Positions 11,672 to 20,656 of a stretch of 64,000 nucleotides of DNA are shown here, one piece after another. The notes under the pieces were generated by a model. It was not told the origin of the DNA, ran no database searches, and worked only from the letters and a program-made list of their open reading frames with translations. Within the stretch, counting starts at the first letter, position 1; each line of letters opens with the position of its first letter. The stretch comes from Toxorhynchites rutilus septentrionalis (Eukaryota > Arthropoda > Insecta > Diptera > Culicidae), in contig NC_073745.1 in NCBI RefSeq assembly GCF_029784135.1, positions 49,797,619-49,861,618 on the forward strand, in the 5' to 3' direction. The translations under genes and the position numbers were made by a program.

Positions 11672-14600
11672 TTTTTACATATAATTTGCGTATTTTGAAG
11701 AAGAAGAATTATTACGAGTCGTCAGAGGCAATGTTTGAGACTGCGATAATATCGCAGAAACAAGCTGGCTATTTAAACTCAAGTTTAAGAATGTACTGTA
11801 AGACTGTGCACTGAATAAAACAAACTAAAGAGAAAAGATGACTGAACGATTAATATTTCTGTATGGACGGTTTTATCAATAAGGATTTTTATGTACATTT
11901 ATGAACATTGATACAAGAAACCGGCAAGTTGACAACTTCTTTACATTATTTACAAGTAAAGTATGGCGATTCGTTTTCGACTTTTATACATGCGCTATAT
12001 TATTAAATGAGCTTCAATTTTTAAAAGAGTAGATCAATATCATTCATAATTCCCGACTGTTGTTCCAAATCTCGTCTCTACTATTTTGCATCGATCTTTA
12101 AGCGGGAAATGAGTAATAAACAACGATATCTACAGCCGTATCATCTCTAGATTTTTCCGCTTCTATTTGTTCTATATTCTATTGTCACTCGAATGAGTCG
12201 GATATTTCTCTTTCCATTGTTCCACTTGTCTTGAAATGAAAATGATGACGCTATTAATGACTTCTTCAATTCAATATGACTAATGGAATTTATCTAGCAT
12301 CCTCCATAATCATCTCCCCCTTCTCTGAACACTACTGGCCACTGACCGCTCCAAAGATTGGAAAGCATTTTGCTGTCAAGCACTTTATGATGCACCCAGA
12401 ACTGTAATATATTCTCTCCCTTGTTGCTAGGAGCAGCCAATGAATATTCAACACTTTAGTGAATGTTTTCACCAAGCGTGGAAAATATTACCATCAAAGT
12501 GATGGAAGTTTCTCGAATCGAGTGTGATTCCTTAAAAAATTAAACAGTCACCAGCTGTCGGGTTAAATTTTACGTTAACTTTCGTTAACAACATCACTGT
12601 AAATTAAACCCTCACGGGTGCAATTGTTGTATGGTTGAATATGTGCTAAATCCAGCTAGACTGAGTCTCCTATTACTCATGAATAACCCATGAATAAACA
12701 GCATCCCCCCCGACGTAGGAAAATATATGTAGTGATAACGCAAACGAATGATGCGAGAGCAGCCGTTTTTTTCCTTTTCAATCGACAAGGATCGGACAGA
12801 AGAAGAAAAAAAAACAAGTAAAAAAACAAAGTGGTTGTCGTTGTCTGTGATCACGAGTCGGAAAGTCGGAAAGTCGGAAAGAGGAGCACATAAAAAAAAA
12901 TCAGACGTACAATGTCAGACGGAGGCAAGTTTTCCTCGTCAGTAGGTCGTTATCTGGAATCACTTTTACAGTCCGCTGCGTGTAAATAGTCGTCGTCTCA
13001 AACGATTCAAGAATTTTCCGTTATATTCGTTTTTTGTTAATGTATCCTTGGAATGTTATCATTTTTTCTCTAATAGTTTTCGTTTTTCTTCTCTTTCTAG
13101 GTGAGTTGTGACGTAAGGAGAAGAGGTGGAAAGGAGAAAAACTGGGTCCTGAAGCAGGTCCTAATGAGTCATGACTATGTCATTTAGTGATGATTCAAAT
13201 AAACTCGTATGCAGTATGCGACACCAATAAGCCAATCTCGTGCAGGTGTGAAGAAGAATAAGGAAAGTTTATGATAATTCCTCGTGAAAATTGTATTATG
13301 TTGACTTTGTTGACTTCATTCTGTATGTGATGACTTTCACCTGTAACATTATTTAGTCTTGGTACGGTGGTGATCATCCATTCCAAGCAAAGCATTTACA
13401 GTAAAGCTTCAATTGAATTTTTCAATCACAATGGAATACATAACAACGAGATGAACAATAGGACTTACCCAAGAGTCGTACGGTACCGATGCTTTTTGCT
13501 TCCTTAGCTCTCGCTACTGCGATACTCTGTTCTTTCACTGTTTTTTTTTTCTGTGACAAGCTTTATTTTCCTTGGCATACTTCTGGTAATTGTAATTTTA
13601 TGAGCTTGGCTTTCACTGGATCGAGGAGAGGGGCAAACTCAATTTCACCTGTAAGACTGTTGTCACCCGTCACTAAACTCTGCTCTTTGTTGGTCGGATT
13701 TCTGACGAGAAGAATGTATAGAGAACTCGAGTCTACGCAGAAAAGATTGCGTTTGCAAATTTTATTGTGTTCCTTGAATCCCGCAATCCCTCGAATCCCG
13801 AATATTTTAAATCTGCATTGTGATATGTGTTTCACAGAGCTCAAATTGCAGGCTTTGGTGGAGATAATAGAATTTCTTATTTTGAATGTAACAGATTATT
13901 AGAAGTTTTTACCGATTGGAAATCTAATAAAAAATGTATCGACCGATTTGGAAACGAATTAATACCTAAATATTACCACATACAATTAACAAGTGCTACT
14001 TGTAGGGAAGCTGTGTGTACGACGGACGATGGAGGTAATATGGACATGCGAGCGATTGGATAGTTAACTGTTGAATTTTATATTCTTGTTTATGAGTACT
14101 CCTCCTACATGTTATTCTATAACACTTAATACTTGTCAAAGTAGAAAATATGAACAAAAACGAAATGTGTGCGGATTCAATTTACGCGACTACGGTATGG
14201 AACATTCAAATGGTTCAATTTCATAATTTGATTTTGCATTCTTGTAGGTAGATTAACATCGAGACGATGTATTTAATATGTATTAAATAAGTAAATTCGT
14301 TTGTAAGTGAAAAATTGTGAATGATAGCGAAACAGCTAGCTACCAGACGGTAGCGAGGCTTTTCAAATGGTCGAGAGTTTAGCTTTCAAAATCGGCCATT
14401 TTAAAGGCTAGAGGTGAATGAACTGATAATTTGGAAAGCCTCTATAATTCCAACCAACCATCATTATTCAAGTCACAGTTTCATTCCACTTGAAGAATCT
14501 CTCGATGGTGATATCACACACCGCGGTTTTGTACGATACAAAAAAAAAGAATAGAAGAATGGAAGATAGATAACGCACACAGTGGTAAAATTTATTCGGT

Positions 14601-15027
14601 GAAGTCACCGCGTCGATTTTCATGCCGTCTGGTACCTCTATTTTTGCATCACATCATTTTCACATCTGTACTAGGGTCTATGTTTAAAATTACGAAAACG
14701 AGAGTGTTACGTTTGGGGTACAAGGGTTTTTGCATTAATATCTCTTTGCCGGCTGAAGGAAGTGATATAAAAATCACTTCATTCCATAGAAAATGATGAT
14801 GATTATATGATTGATGATGACATGTATGATTGATGTTCTATACTTATTGACCCAATGTTTACATAACTCAGATGTTTTGATTGGCGTCTCCAGTATTAAA
14901 AAAATGCTTTGAAAGTAAGCTATTGATATCACAAAAATCTTTAAATATGGGTTCCTAATTGAATGTCCAAATCCCTGTTAAAGATAGTTAGCGATTGATG
15001 CATGTCGTTAGCTGGCCGTGAATTTAC
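11672..15027. other. no gene recognised; mostly unique DNA
   Basis: I see no transposon termini here apart from scattered simple repeats (GTCGGAAA x3 near 12859-12880). Open frames such as 13489-13902 plus are unrecognised. A recursive-splice-like site lies at 13085-13106 (separate entry). Base composition is slightly less AT-extreme than in the surrounding repeats. This could be host intron or intergenic DNA. Confidence 0.45.
13085..13106 (+). promoter_or_regulatory. candidate recursive (ratchet) splice site
   Basis: A long pyrimidine tract runs directly into TTTCTAG (13094-13100), followed at once by GTGAGT (13101-13106). This is a 3' splice site abutting a 5' splice site with a zero-length exon. 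That juxtaposition is the known signature of recursive splicing points in very long fly introns. Seen: the motif itself. Inferred: that the region is an intron of a plus-strand gene. A chance match is possible. Confidence 0.4.
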
Positions 15028-15062
15028 TATAAATACTGTGGTCGCGCTGGTCAACCTCAGTT
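15028..15062 (+). promoter_or_regulatory. candidate core promoter, TATA box plus initiator
   Basis: TATAAATA at 15028-15035 is followed by an arthropod-type initiator TCAGTT at 15057-15062. The initiator A (15059) lies 31 bases after the first T of the TATA box, which is the canonical spacing. A short open frame begins 24 bases downstream of this A. No transposon terminus is visible around it, so a host or orphan promoter is possible; chance cannot be excluded. Confidence 0.4.
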
Positions 15063-15082
15063 TCTATTCTTTACCACGTTGA

Positions 15083-15184
15083 ATGGACATGCAAAATATT
15101 TCGCCTCAGAATATGCTCGAAGCAAGTATAGTGCAGAGCTTGCAGAATTGGGCAGAAGCAAAACAGAGTAGAATCACCAAATAG
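15083..15184 (+). CDS. putative 33-residue small ORF downstream of the TATA/Inr promoter
   Basis: The ATG at 15083 is the first one after the candidate initiator and opens a 33-codon frame ending in TAG at 15182-15184. The start is MDMQNISPQNMLE and the peptide is hydrophilic, Gln/Asn-rich, without a signal peptide or membrane segment. I do not recognise it. It could instead be the first coding part of a spliced gene; no clear donor was identified in it. Its only support is position relative to the promoter motif, so it remains a weak gene call. Confidence 0.25.
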   Translation: MDMQNISPQNMLEASIVQSLQNWAEAKQSRITK

Positions 15185-15438
15185 GACGTACTCCGTAGGT
15201 TTTCATGCCGTTAGGCGAATATTGATTGTGTATGGTTGTGTCACATGTACAAATTGTTAATTTTATTCGTCATCACATAGATAACGGTGGTAAGAGAACA
15301 AGTATATATGTGATGCATATCGAGTGCATCACACGCATTAACAATAAGGACACCAATCTCGTGTGTGGTTCTCGAAAGAACAAGAACGAAAATTTGTCGA
15401 CTTAAGAACTATTTTTAAAAATTCCATACATTCTAAAA

Positions 15439-15455
15439 CAGGGGTTCTCAAACTG
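15439..15455. repeat. hAT terminal inverted repeat (CAGGGGTTCTCAAACTG)
   Basis: This string is the classic end of the Zbed5-like hAT group and lies on the 3' side of the minus-strand hAT-B coding fragments, as expected for that element's right-hand (3') terminus. The partner end beyond 19400 was not found. Confidence 0.65.
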
Positions 15456-16574
15456 TTTTGGGCCTTTTTTCCAAAATTAAGTCATACCTTAGACCCCCAT
15501 AGCTATTTTTTTTGAAAATGCTATCTTTAGTTTTTTTGTTCTTATTGACGAATTGATCAATTTGAAAACATTGCATTTGGTTAAATAAATAACTTTTATA
15601 TTATTTTACAAGTTTAATAAATAATTATTAATACAAATTACTCACAAACTATAAAGACATTCAAATAGCAAACCAATCTATCCACAACTACCAGAATATC
15701 AAAATGCGGTTCAATATTGGTTAGTTAAAGCCTTAAATCTCCGCGTTCGTTGATTTTCAAATGGTTCCTTCGGCTTCGCGTTGTTTGTAAACATAATGAA
15801 ACCCTTTTTCGACAAAGTATGATGATGGAATAACGAGAAGATATTTTTCAGCAATGTCTCATTGCGCAGGATACTGTTTTTCAATGTTTCATAATGACTA
15901 GAACAAATGACAACCTTGGTTGTCATTCTGCATCATCTATGTTGATGATAATCTTGCATTATCACCTTGGCTCATCCCATGGATATGATATAGTACGGAT
16001 TTATTATCCATTGAGGAATTTGAAAATTTTGAAGATCAAAAAACATTTCAGTAAAATCCTTGTGTAATGCGTCCAAGTGAGTGACATATGATAATATAAT
16101 ATGGCCTTGAAGCTTTTGTGATAATTTTGACAAATGCGGAAACTGTGAATATTTTCTTCTGCTTAAATTTTGTTTTGAAGGTTTTGTCAGAAGAGCCGAT
16201 ATTATTGATATTGTTTCATTCAAGTTAGAATCGTCACCCTACAGCTGAAACACAAATTCAAAAAAGCTGAAAATCTTTCTATGCAAGGGCCTCTTGGTGG
16301 TCAGCGAACTCAAACGTGTAGAAGTAACCGAGTAAAGATTTCCTCGTTTTTTCTCGTATAGCTGAGCAAATAATCGAGTGTTCATAGAATTGCTTCGAAG
16401 GTTTTTGATAGTACTCATAACCAGGGTTGCCACACGTACAGCTTTATCTGGGAAGGTACATATTTTTTCGTTATTTTTGGTACAGATTATGTACGGTATT
16501 GTACTGCACAGATTTTCGTCAAAAAGCTTGGCACAGATTTTCCGCGTGGGAAATTTCTTGAAAATTTTATTTAA

Positions 16575-17413
16575 CCCATTAGTCGAAGGTTATATTTTTT
16601 TTTTCAATAGGATATATCAGCTTCCCGATAATCCGGAGGAGCTGTACAATTATCTGATTGATTTGGATGAAGACGCTTTCGAAAATCTAGTGTGAACAAA
16701 TGATATTGACTTAGTCATCGTGCCCCCAAGCGGTGGAGGCAGCGATGTGGATGCTGGAGATAGTGACTCGGAGGACGGCACTTCCGGTTTTGGCAAACAA
16801 GTGAATGTCGAGAGCAACATTGAACGAGGCCAATCACAAGAATACTCCTCGGGCAGCAGCAAGAAGCGGAAAGCCAGACACTGGGAAAAAATGACCTTAA
16901 ATTCGGATGCAGATGCAGCCGTTGGTCGTGAAGGACATTCACCTGATCTTAGTGATCTCTGCTCGAAACATAAATGGTCTGCCGTTCAAATGTTCAATTA
17001 CCTATTTGACGCAGATTTCGTCGGACTAATCACCACAGAGACAAATAAGTATGCACTGCTAAAAGTAGATACAAGATTCCGTGTGACCATACCGGAAATG
17101 TACAAATTTCTAGGAATTGCACCGTGGGACAATTATGCGTAGAACGGCAGTACACGAAAGTGCTAATAAACCATGAAAATGGTTGTTGAAGTTGAATTTT
17201 ATGAAATGAAACCGTTTTGTTCGTTATTCAAATGATTTCCATTTTTGATACTGTATTGGCTCAGCGTATGAAATTTCATACGTCAGATATCTCAACTTTC
17301 AAAGAACTCCAAACCAAAATATTGCGTTCCCCCCCGTTTCGGGACAAACCTAGATAGTCTAGAAAGTTTCATGCCATTTGGATCAAGTTCTTGTACACCT
17401 GGGCGGAAATGGG
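16575..17413 (+). mobile_element. internally deleted piggyBac-like element
   Basis: The flanks are TTAA on both sides (16571-16574; 17414-17417). The ends are CCCATT and AATGGG, matching the CCC...GGG termini and TTAA target of the piggyBac superfamily. The interior encodes only the N-terminal part of a piggyBac transposase (16606-17142) and then jumps to 3' sequence, so roughly two thirds of the gene is missing. It sits inside the hAT-type element at 16422-18997. Confidence 0.75.
16606..17142 (+). pseudogene. piggyBac transposase N-terminal fragment
   Basis: The frame starts with a proline/acidic segment (YQLPDNPEELYNYLIDLDED), then an Asp/Ser-rich disordered stretch (DVDAGDSDSEDGTSG) and a basic patch (KKRKAR). 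It ends with the piggyBac entry motif KHKWSAVQMFNYLFDADFVG, LITTETNKYA and IPEMYKFLGI. Known piggyBac proteins run to about 600 residues with a DDD catalytic core; here the text stops at the start of that core, so no catalytic residue remains. An in-frame TGA at 16693-16695 separates the first 29 codons from the rest, otherwise the frame is continuous. A pyrimidine tract and CAATAG just upstream could be an old splice acceptor. Confidence 0.75.
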
Positions 17414-17576
17414 TTAATGAAACGCAGTACGCAATCTAAAAAATGTATAAGCATCATCAAACGCACGAGTGATTCGATGCAAGCAAATGTTAGTGTACAT
17501 TGTCGTAAGTAAATCTAGGCATAAAATATGCAAGTAAATATAATATTTTCTAGTAAACAAATAATATTTGTTCATA

Positions 17577-18879
17577 AAGTCTGCTTCATTTAATATTGGA
17601 ACAAATTCTTTTGCTCATTGTGGCGCTCCTAGTGGACGGATTTGGAAACTTTTTTCACCCACGTGTCGCGAAATTCATTACCTTTCACCATGTATTTATG
17701 TCATAACACCAAACGATAGCATTTTGTAAACAACCGCCATGGAAGCCGAACGGAGAGATAAAATTGTGCACAGTTTTCTTGAAAATCCATTGTTGTCGGC
17801 ATCTAAGCTTGCTAAACAGCTTAAAATGCCCAGAAATACCGTATGGCGTGTTATCAAGCAGTACAAGGAAACATTGACGACGGCTCGGAAGCCGCATTCG
17901 AAGCGTCGGAGTGGAACTGTCGACCGGAAACTGCGTGGGAAAGTCATCAAGGCCGTCAAGAGGAATCCCAATCTTTCAGACCGCGATTTGGCCAATAAGT
18001 TCCAGGCCGCTCACAGTACGGTGCGACGAATTCGTCTCCGGGAAGGAATAAGGTCATTCCGAGCCAGCAAACAGCCAAATCGGACGCTGAAGCAGAACAA
18101 TGTGGCCAGAATCCGTGCTCGAAAGCTGTACGACCAAGTGCTGACCAAGTTCGACGGATGTATTCTGATGGACGATGAGACCTACGTGAAGGCGGACTTT
18201 GGGCAAATCCCAGGTCAAAAATTTTATTTGGCGACGGTTGGGGGGGATGTACTTGCAAAATTTAAGTTCGTGTTTGCGGATAAATTCGCCCGCAAGTACA
18301 TGATTTGGCAGGGGATATGCAGTTGTGGACAGAAAACCAAAGTCTTTCTCACTGACAAGACAATGACATCAGAAGTCTACAAAAAAGAGTGCCTACAGAA
18401 ACGGATTCTGCCGTTTATTCGTGCCCACGACCGTCCAGTAATGTTTTGGCCGGACCTCGCAAGCTGCCATTACAGCAAAACGGTTATGGAATGGTACGCA
18501 ACGAACGGGGTCAGCGTAATACCGAAGGACCTCAACCCCCCAAACTGCCCCCAGTTCCGGCCGATAGAGAAATACTGGGCAATCACGAAGCGGAGGCTTA
18601 AGGCAAAGGGAAAACTTGTTAGGAACACGACTCAAATGAAGAACTGGTGGAATCAAATCGCCAAAACGGTGGACGAAAAGGGTGTGCGCCGCCTAATGTG
18701 CCGTATTACGGGAAAAGTACGAGAATTTCTTCGAAACAGCAATGAATAATTTTTTTAATTTTTTTTATGAAAGAGTAATGAAAATGCTACATTTGTATGA
18801 AAAACAAATTATGAATTCGTTAATAAATGACTGAACTACACGCAATTGTTTGTGTTCCAATATTAAATGAAGCAGACTT
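17577..18879 (+). mobile_element. complete ITmD37E (DD37E) transposon, copy 1
   Basis: Terminal inverted repeats of at least 27 bp (starting AAGTCTGCTTCATTTAAT) are nearly perfect at both ends and are bordered by TA duplications (17575-17576; 18880-18881). The 1303-bp length and the single uninterrupted transposase gene fit a complete Tc1/mariner-class element of the ITmD37E group. It is inserted inside the hAT-type element at 16422-18997, so it is younger than that element. Confidence 0.9.
17739..18749 (+). CDS. ITmD37E transposase, intact
   Basis: A 336-residue cut-and-paste transposase that would bind the element's inverted repeats and insert at TA. Residues 1-110 form two helix-turn-helix segments (ASKLAKQLKMPRNTVWRVIK; LSDRDLANKFQAAHSTVRRI). 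The catalytic triad is visible: Asp in CILMDDETY (145/146), Asp239 in FWPDLASCHYS and Glu277 in RPIEKYWA. There are 37 residues between the last two, which defines the DD37E (ITmD37E) group known from mosquitoes. RIRARKLY (124-131) is a nuclear-localisation-like basic patch. The ATG at 17739 lies 162 bp inside the left repeat, the usual distance. No stop or frameshift is seen; together with near-identical ends this suggests recent activity. Confidence 0.92.
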   Translation: MEAERRDKIVHSFLENPLLSASKLAKQLKMPRNTVWRVIKQYKETLTTARKPHSKRRSGTVDRKLRGKVIKAVKRNPNLSDRDLANKFQAAHSTVRRIRLREGIRSFRASKQPNRTLKQNNVARIRARKLYDQVLTKFDGCILMDDETYVKADFGQIPGQKFYLATVGGDVLAKFKFVFADKFARKYMIWQGICSCGQKTKVFLTDKTMTSEVYKKECLQKRILPFIRAHDRPVMFWPDLASCHYSKTVMEWYATNGVSVIPKDLNPPNCPQFRPIEKYWAITKRRLKAKGKLVRNTTQMKNWWNQIAKTVDEKGVRRLMCRITGKVREFLRNSNE

Positions 18880-19005
18880 TATTTCATGATTTTTGTCTGC
18901 AATGAATAATTCCAATGGTACAGATTTTTTGAAGAAAAAGTACAGATTAGAAAGATTTTTTTTCCCTTCTGGTACAGATTAAAATGTGACAACACTGCTC
19001 ATAAC

Positions 19006-20355
19006 ATATAGTAAAGACTGATGCGATCTAGGGCTCAGATTTTTAGCTACTAAATGCTGTCTGTGAATCACGCAGAGCGAATGACCTATACCTTACGCAA
19101 TCGTAACTTTGAGTGAGCTGTAAAACCACGATGACGACCAACCATTGATGTTGCACCATCAGTCTCAATGTTCTTCCATGGGATAGCTTTTTCGGTAAAA
19201 AAAAACCGATCGATTCTCCTCTGATATCAGGAGATATATGTAGCAAAAATCATTTCCTGGCACATATTTTCATCTTTAATATATCGAACGTACCCTAACA
19301 ACAGAGCTTCATTGCTGGGTAATGTAGACTCGTCCAGCAAAAGAGATTTCCGAAATCCGCGTAAAAAGCGACTTCAGTGAAATAAAAAAAATTTTTTTTT
19401 TCAATATTTTTATCTGAGATTGTTTTCCTGCCTATGAACATTTTGAACAGGCGGATGAGACGCCACTGGATAAGGCAATCCTAATCGGCCACCGACCCGC
19501 CGTCGGAAGCGGCGGTCTCTCGCAAGCAAACCTGTATTCCATCGATTGCTTGAGGATCCTTTAGTTAGATCGACGGCATACTATTGCCCGGTTAATTATG
19601 CTGTGAAATAAATCATTCATATTTCAATGGAAAAACTACATACATGTAGTAGGGTAGCATGTCATAATACAGGGCGGACTTGATTTCATACAGTCTCCGA
19701 ATTCTTTCCACCTTACATAATCCAATCCTGTATGTAATCGAGCTTGAATTTTTGTTTGCTTCTATTAATATATTCTTCATTTTTTGACTATTAAAGGAAA
19801 AATAAAAGAAAACACCTTTCTCACATGAAAAAAAATAATTTATCTAGAATCTCCAAGAAGGTGACAATCGTATTTGGTGAAAAAAAATCCCTCTACGCAT
19901 ATGGTCGAATATCAACAATGACAGTGTGGTAGAACCTTTTTTTGTTTGGACTTTGTTTGCCTTAAACGGCTCTACATTGAAAAGTACGTAGGACAATTCT
20001 GTTATTTTCATTTGAAAGATGATGAAATTTAGTACAGGATATAGTTGTGAAACATTCAAATTTGTGGTAAGTCCACATTTTGGAAGTAAAAAACTTTAAA
20101 GATTTCGATTTTGCAGTTGTTATTATTCATTTTATCCCAAAAATTCATAATAAACATGATTGTTTGTTACAACCAAATTAAAGCTGTCTAACCGCTCTAC
20201 AATTTGTTCTTTGACACCTAATTTTTATCTTTCTTAGTTTCGCTGTAATACCGTTACAAAAAAATTGTGGTGATAATTCAATCAAAATTTTCCAAAATCA
20301 ATGCAAACGCACAATACAAGTTCTTGGATACCAGTTAATTTAAAAATGTGATCAT
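19006..20355. other. end of hAT-B, then no gene recognised
   Basis: Up to about 19390 the sequence belongs to hAT-B. Around 19450-19565 a GC-richer patch (ACCGACCCGCCGTCGG and neighbours) is unlike its surroundings and may be a fragment of another element, but I cannot name it. 19600-20355 is AT-rich with no coding signal. Confidence 0.4.
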
Positions 20356-20356
20356 A

Positions 20357-20656
20357 TCATAACGCTTATCAGAATGAAATATATTTGCTACGTTCAGGTG
20401 AATGTCTTTCGGGTAGCTGTCGTTTAGTAACTGTGTATCAAGAACATGCGTTTTCATGAGTTTTGTGTGTGTATATATGGGAATGCCTCTGTGTGTGGAG
20501 TATCATCACGCTTATCAGAATGAAATATATTTGCTACGTTCAGGTGAATGTCTTTCGGGTAGCTGTCGTTTAGTAACTGTGTACCAAGAACATGCGTTTT
20601 CATGAGTTTTGTGTGTGTATATATGGGAATGCCTCTGTGTGTGGGAGTATCATCAC
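20357..20656. repeat. 146-bp tandem duplication
   Basis: Two adjacent copies, the second starting 146 bp after the first (CGCTTATCAGAATGAAATAT at 20363 and 20509), differ by only a few bases (for example TATCAAG/TACCAAG). Each contains GTGAATGTCTTTCGGGTAGC, which is the reverse complement of part of the CCCGAAT minisatellite at 8088-8113. High similarity indicates a recent duplication. Confidence 0.9.

Larger units (their letters stand above)
16422..18997. mobile_element. hAT-type element inserted in hAT-B, carrying piggyBac and ITmD37E insertions
   Basis: The left end is CAGGGTTGCCACACGTACAG and the right end (complement) is CAGTGTTGTCACATTTTAAT, an imperfect terminal inverted repeat. The flanks are a perfect 8-bp duplication, CTCATAAC (16414-16421 and 18998-19005), as made by hAT transposases. 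GTACAGATT-type motifs recur just inside both ends. After subtracting the nested piggyBac remnant (16575-17413) and ITmD37E (17577-18879), only about 430 bp of element remains, so this was originally a short non-autonomous element. Confidence 0.8.
15711..19390 (-). pseudogene. Zbed5-like hAT transposase gene (copy B), split by a later insertion
   Basis: Minus-strand fragments follow the domain order of Zbed5/GTF2IRD2-related hAT transposases. 19390-19150 gives LDESTLPSNEALLLGYVRYI, then WKNIETDGATSMVGRHRGF (catalytic-core Asp in TDGA). 16433-16239 gives MNTRLFAQLYEKKRGNL, normally followed by the HTEVRWLS-type motif (degraded here). 16223-15972 gives LDALHKDFTEMFFDLQNF and IPQWIINPY. 15926-15711 is the region before the C-terminal dimerisation block, which is not visible. 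The reading frame has several stops. Between 16422 and 18997 the gene is interrupted by another transposon with an 8-bp duplication. It is a dead copy; the family assignment is based on several ordered motifs. Confidence 0.7.

Noticed and set aside
16378..16605. Using the ATG at 16378 as the start of the piggyBac protein
   Set aside because: That ATG lies in the outer hAT gene, before the TTAA at 16571, so the first 76 codons are read across an element boundary.
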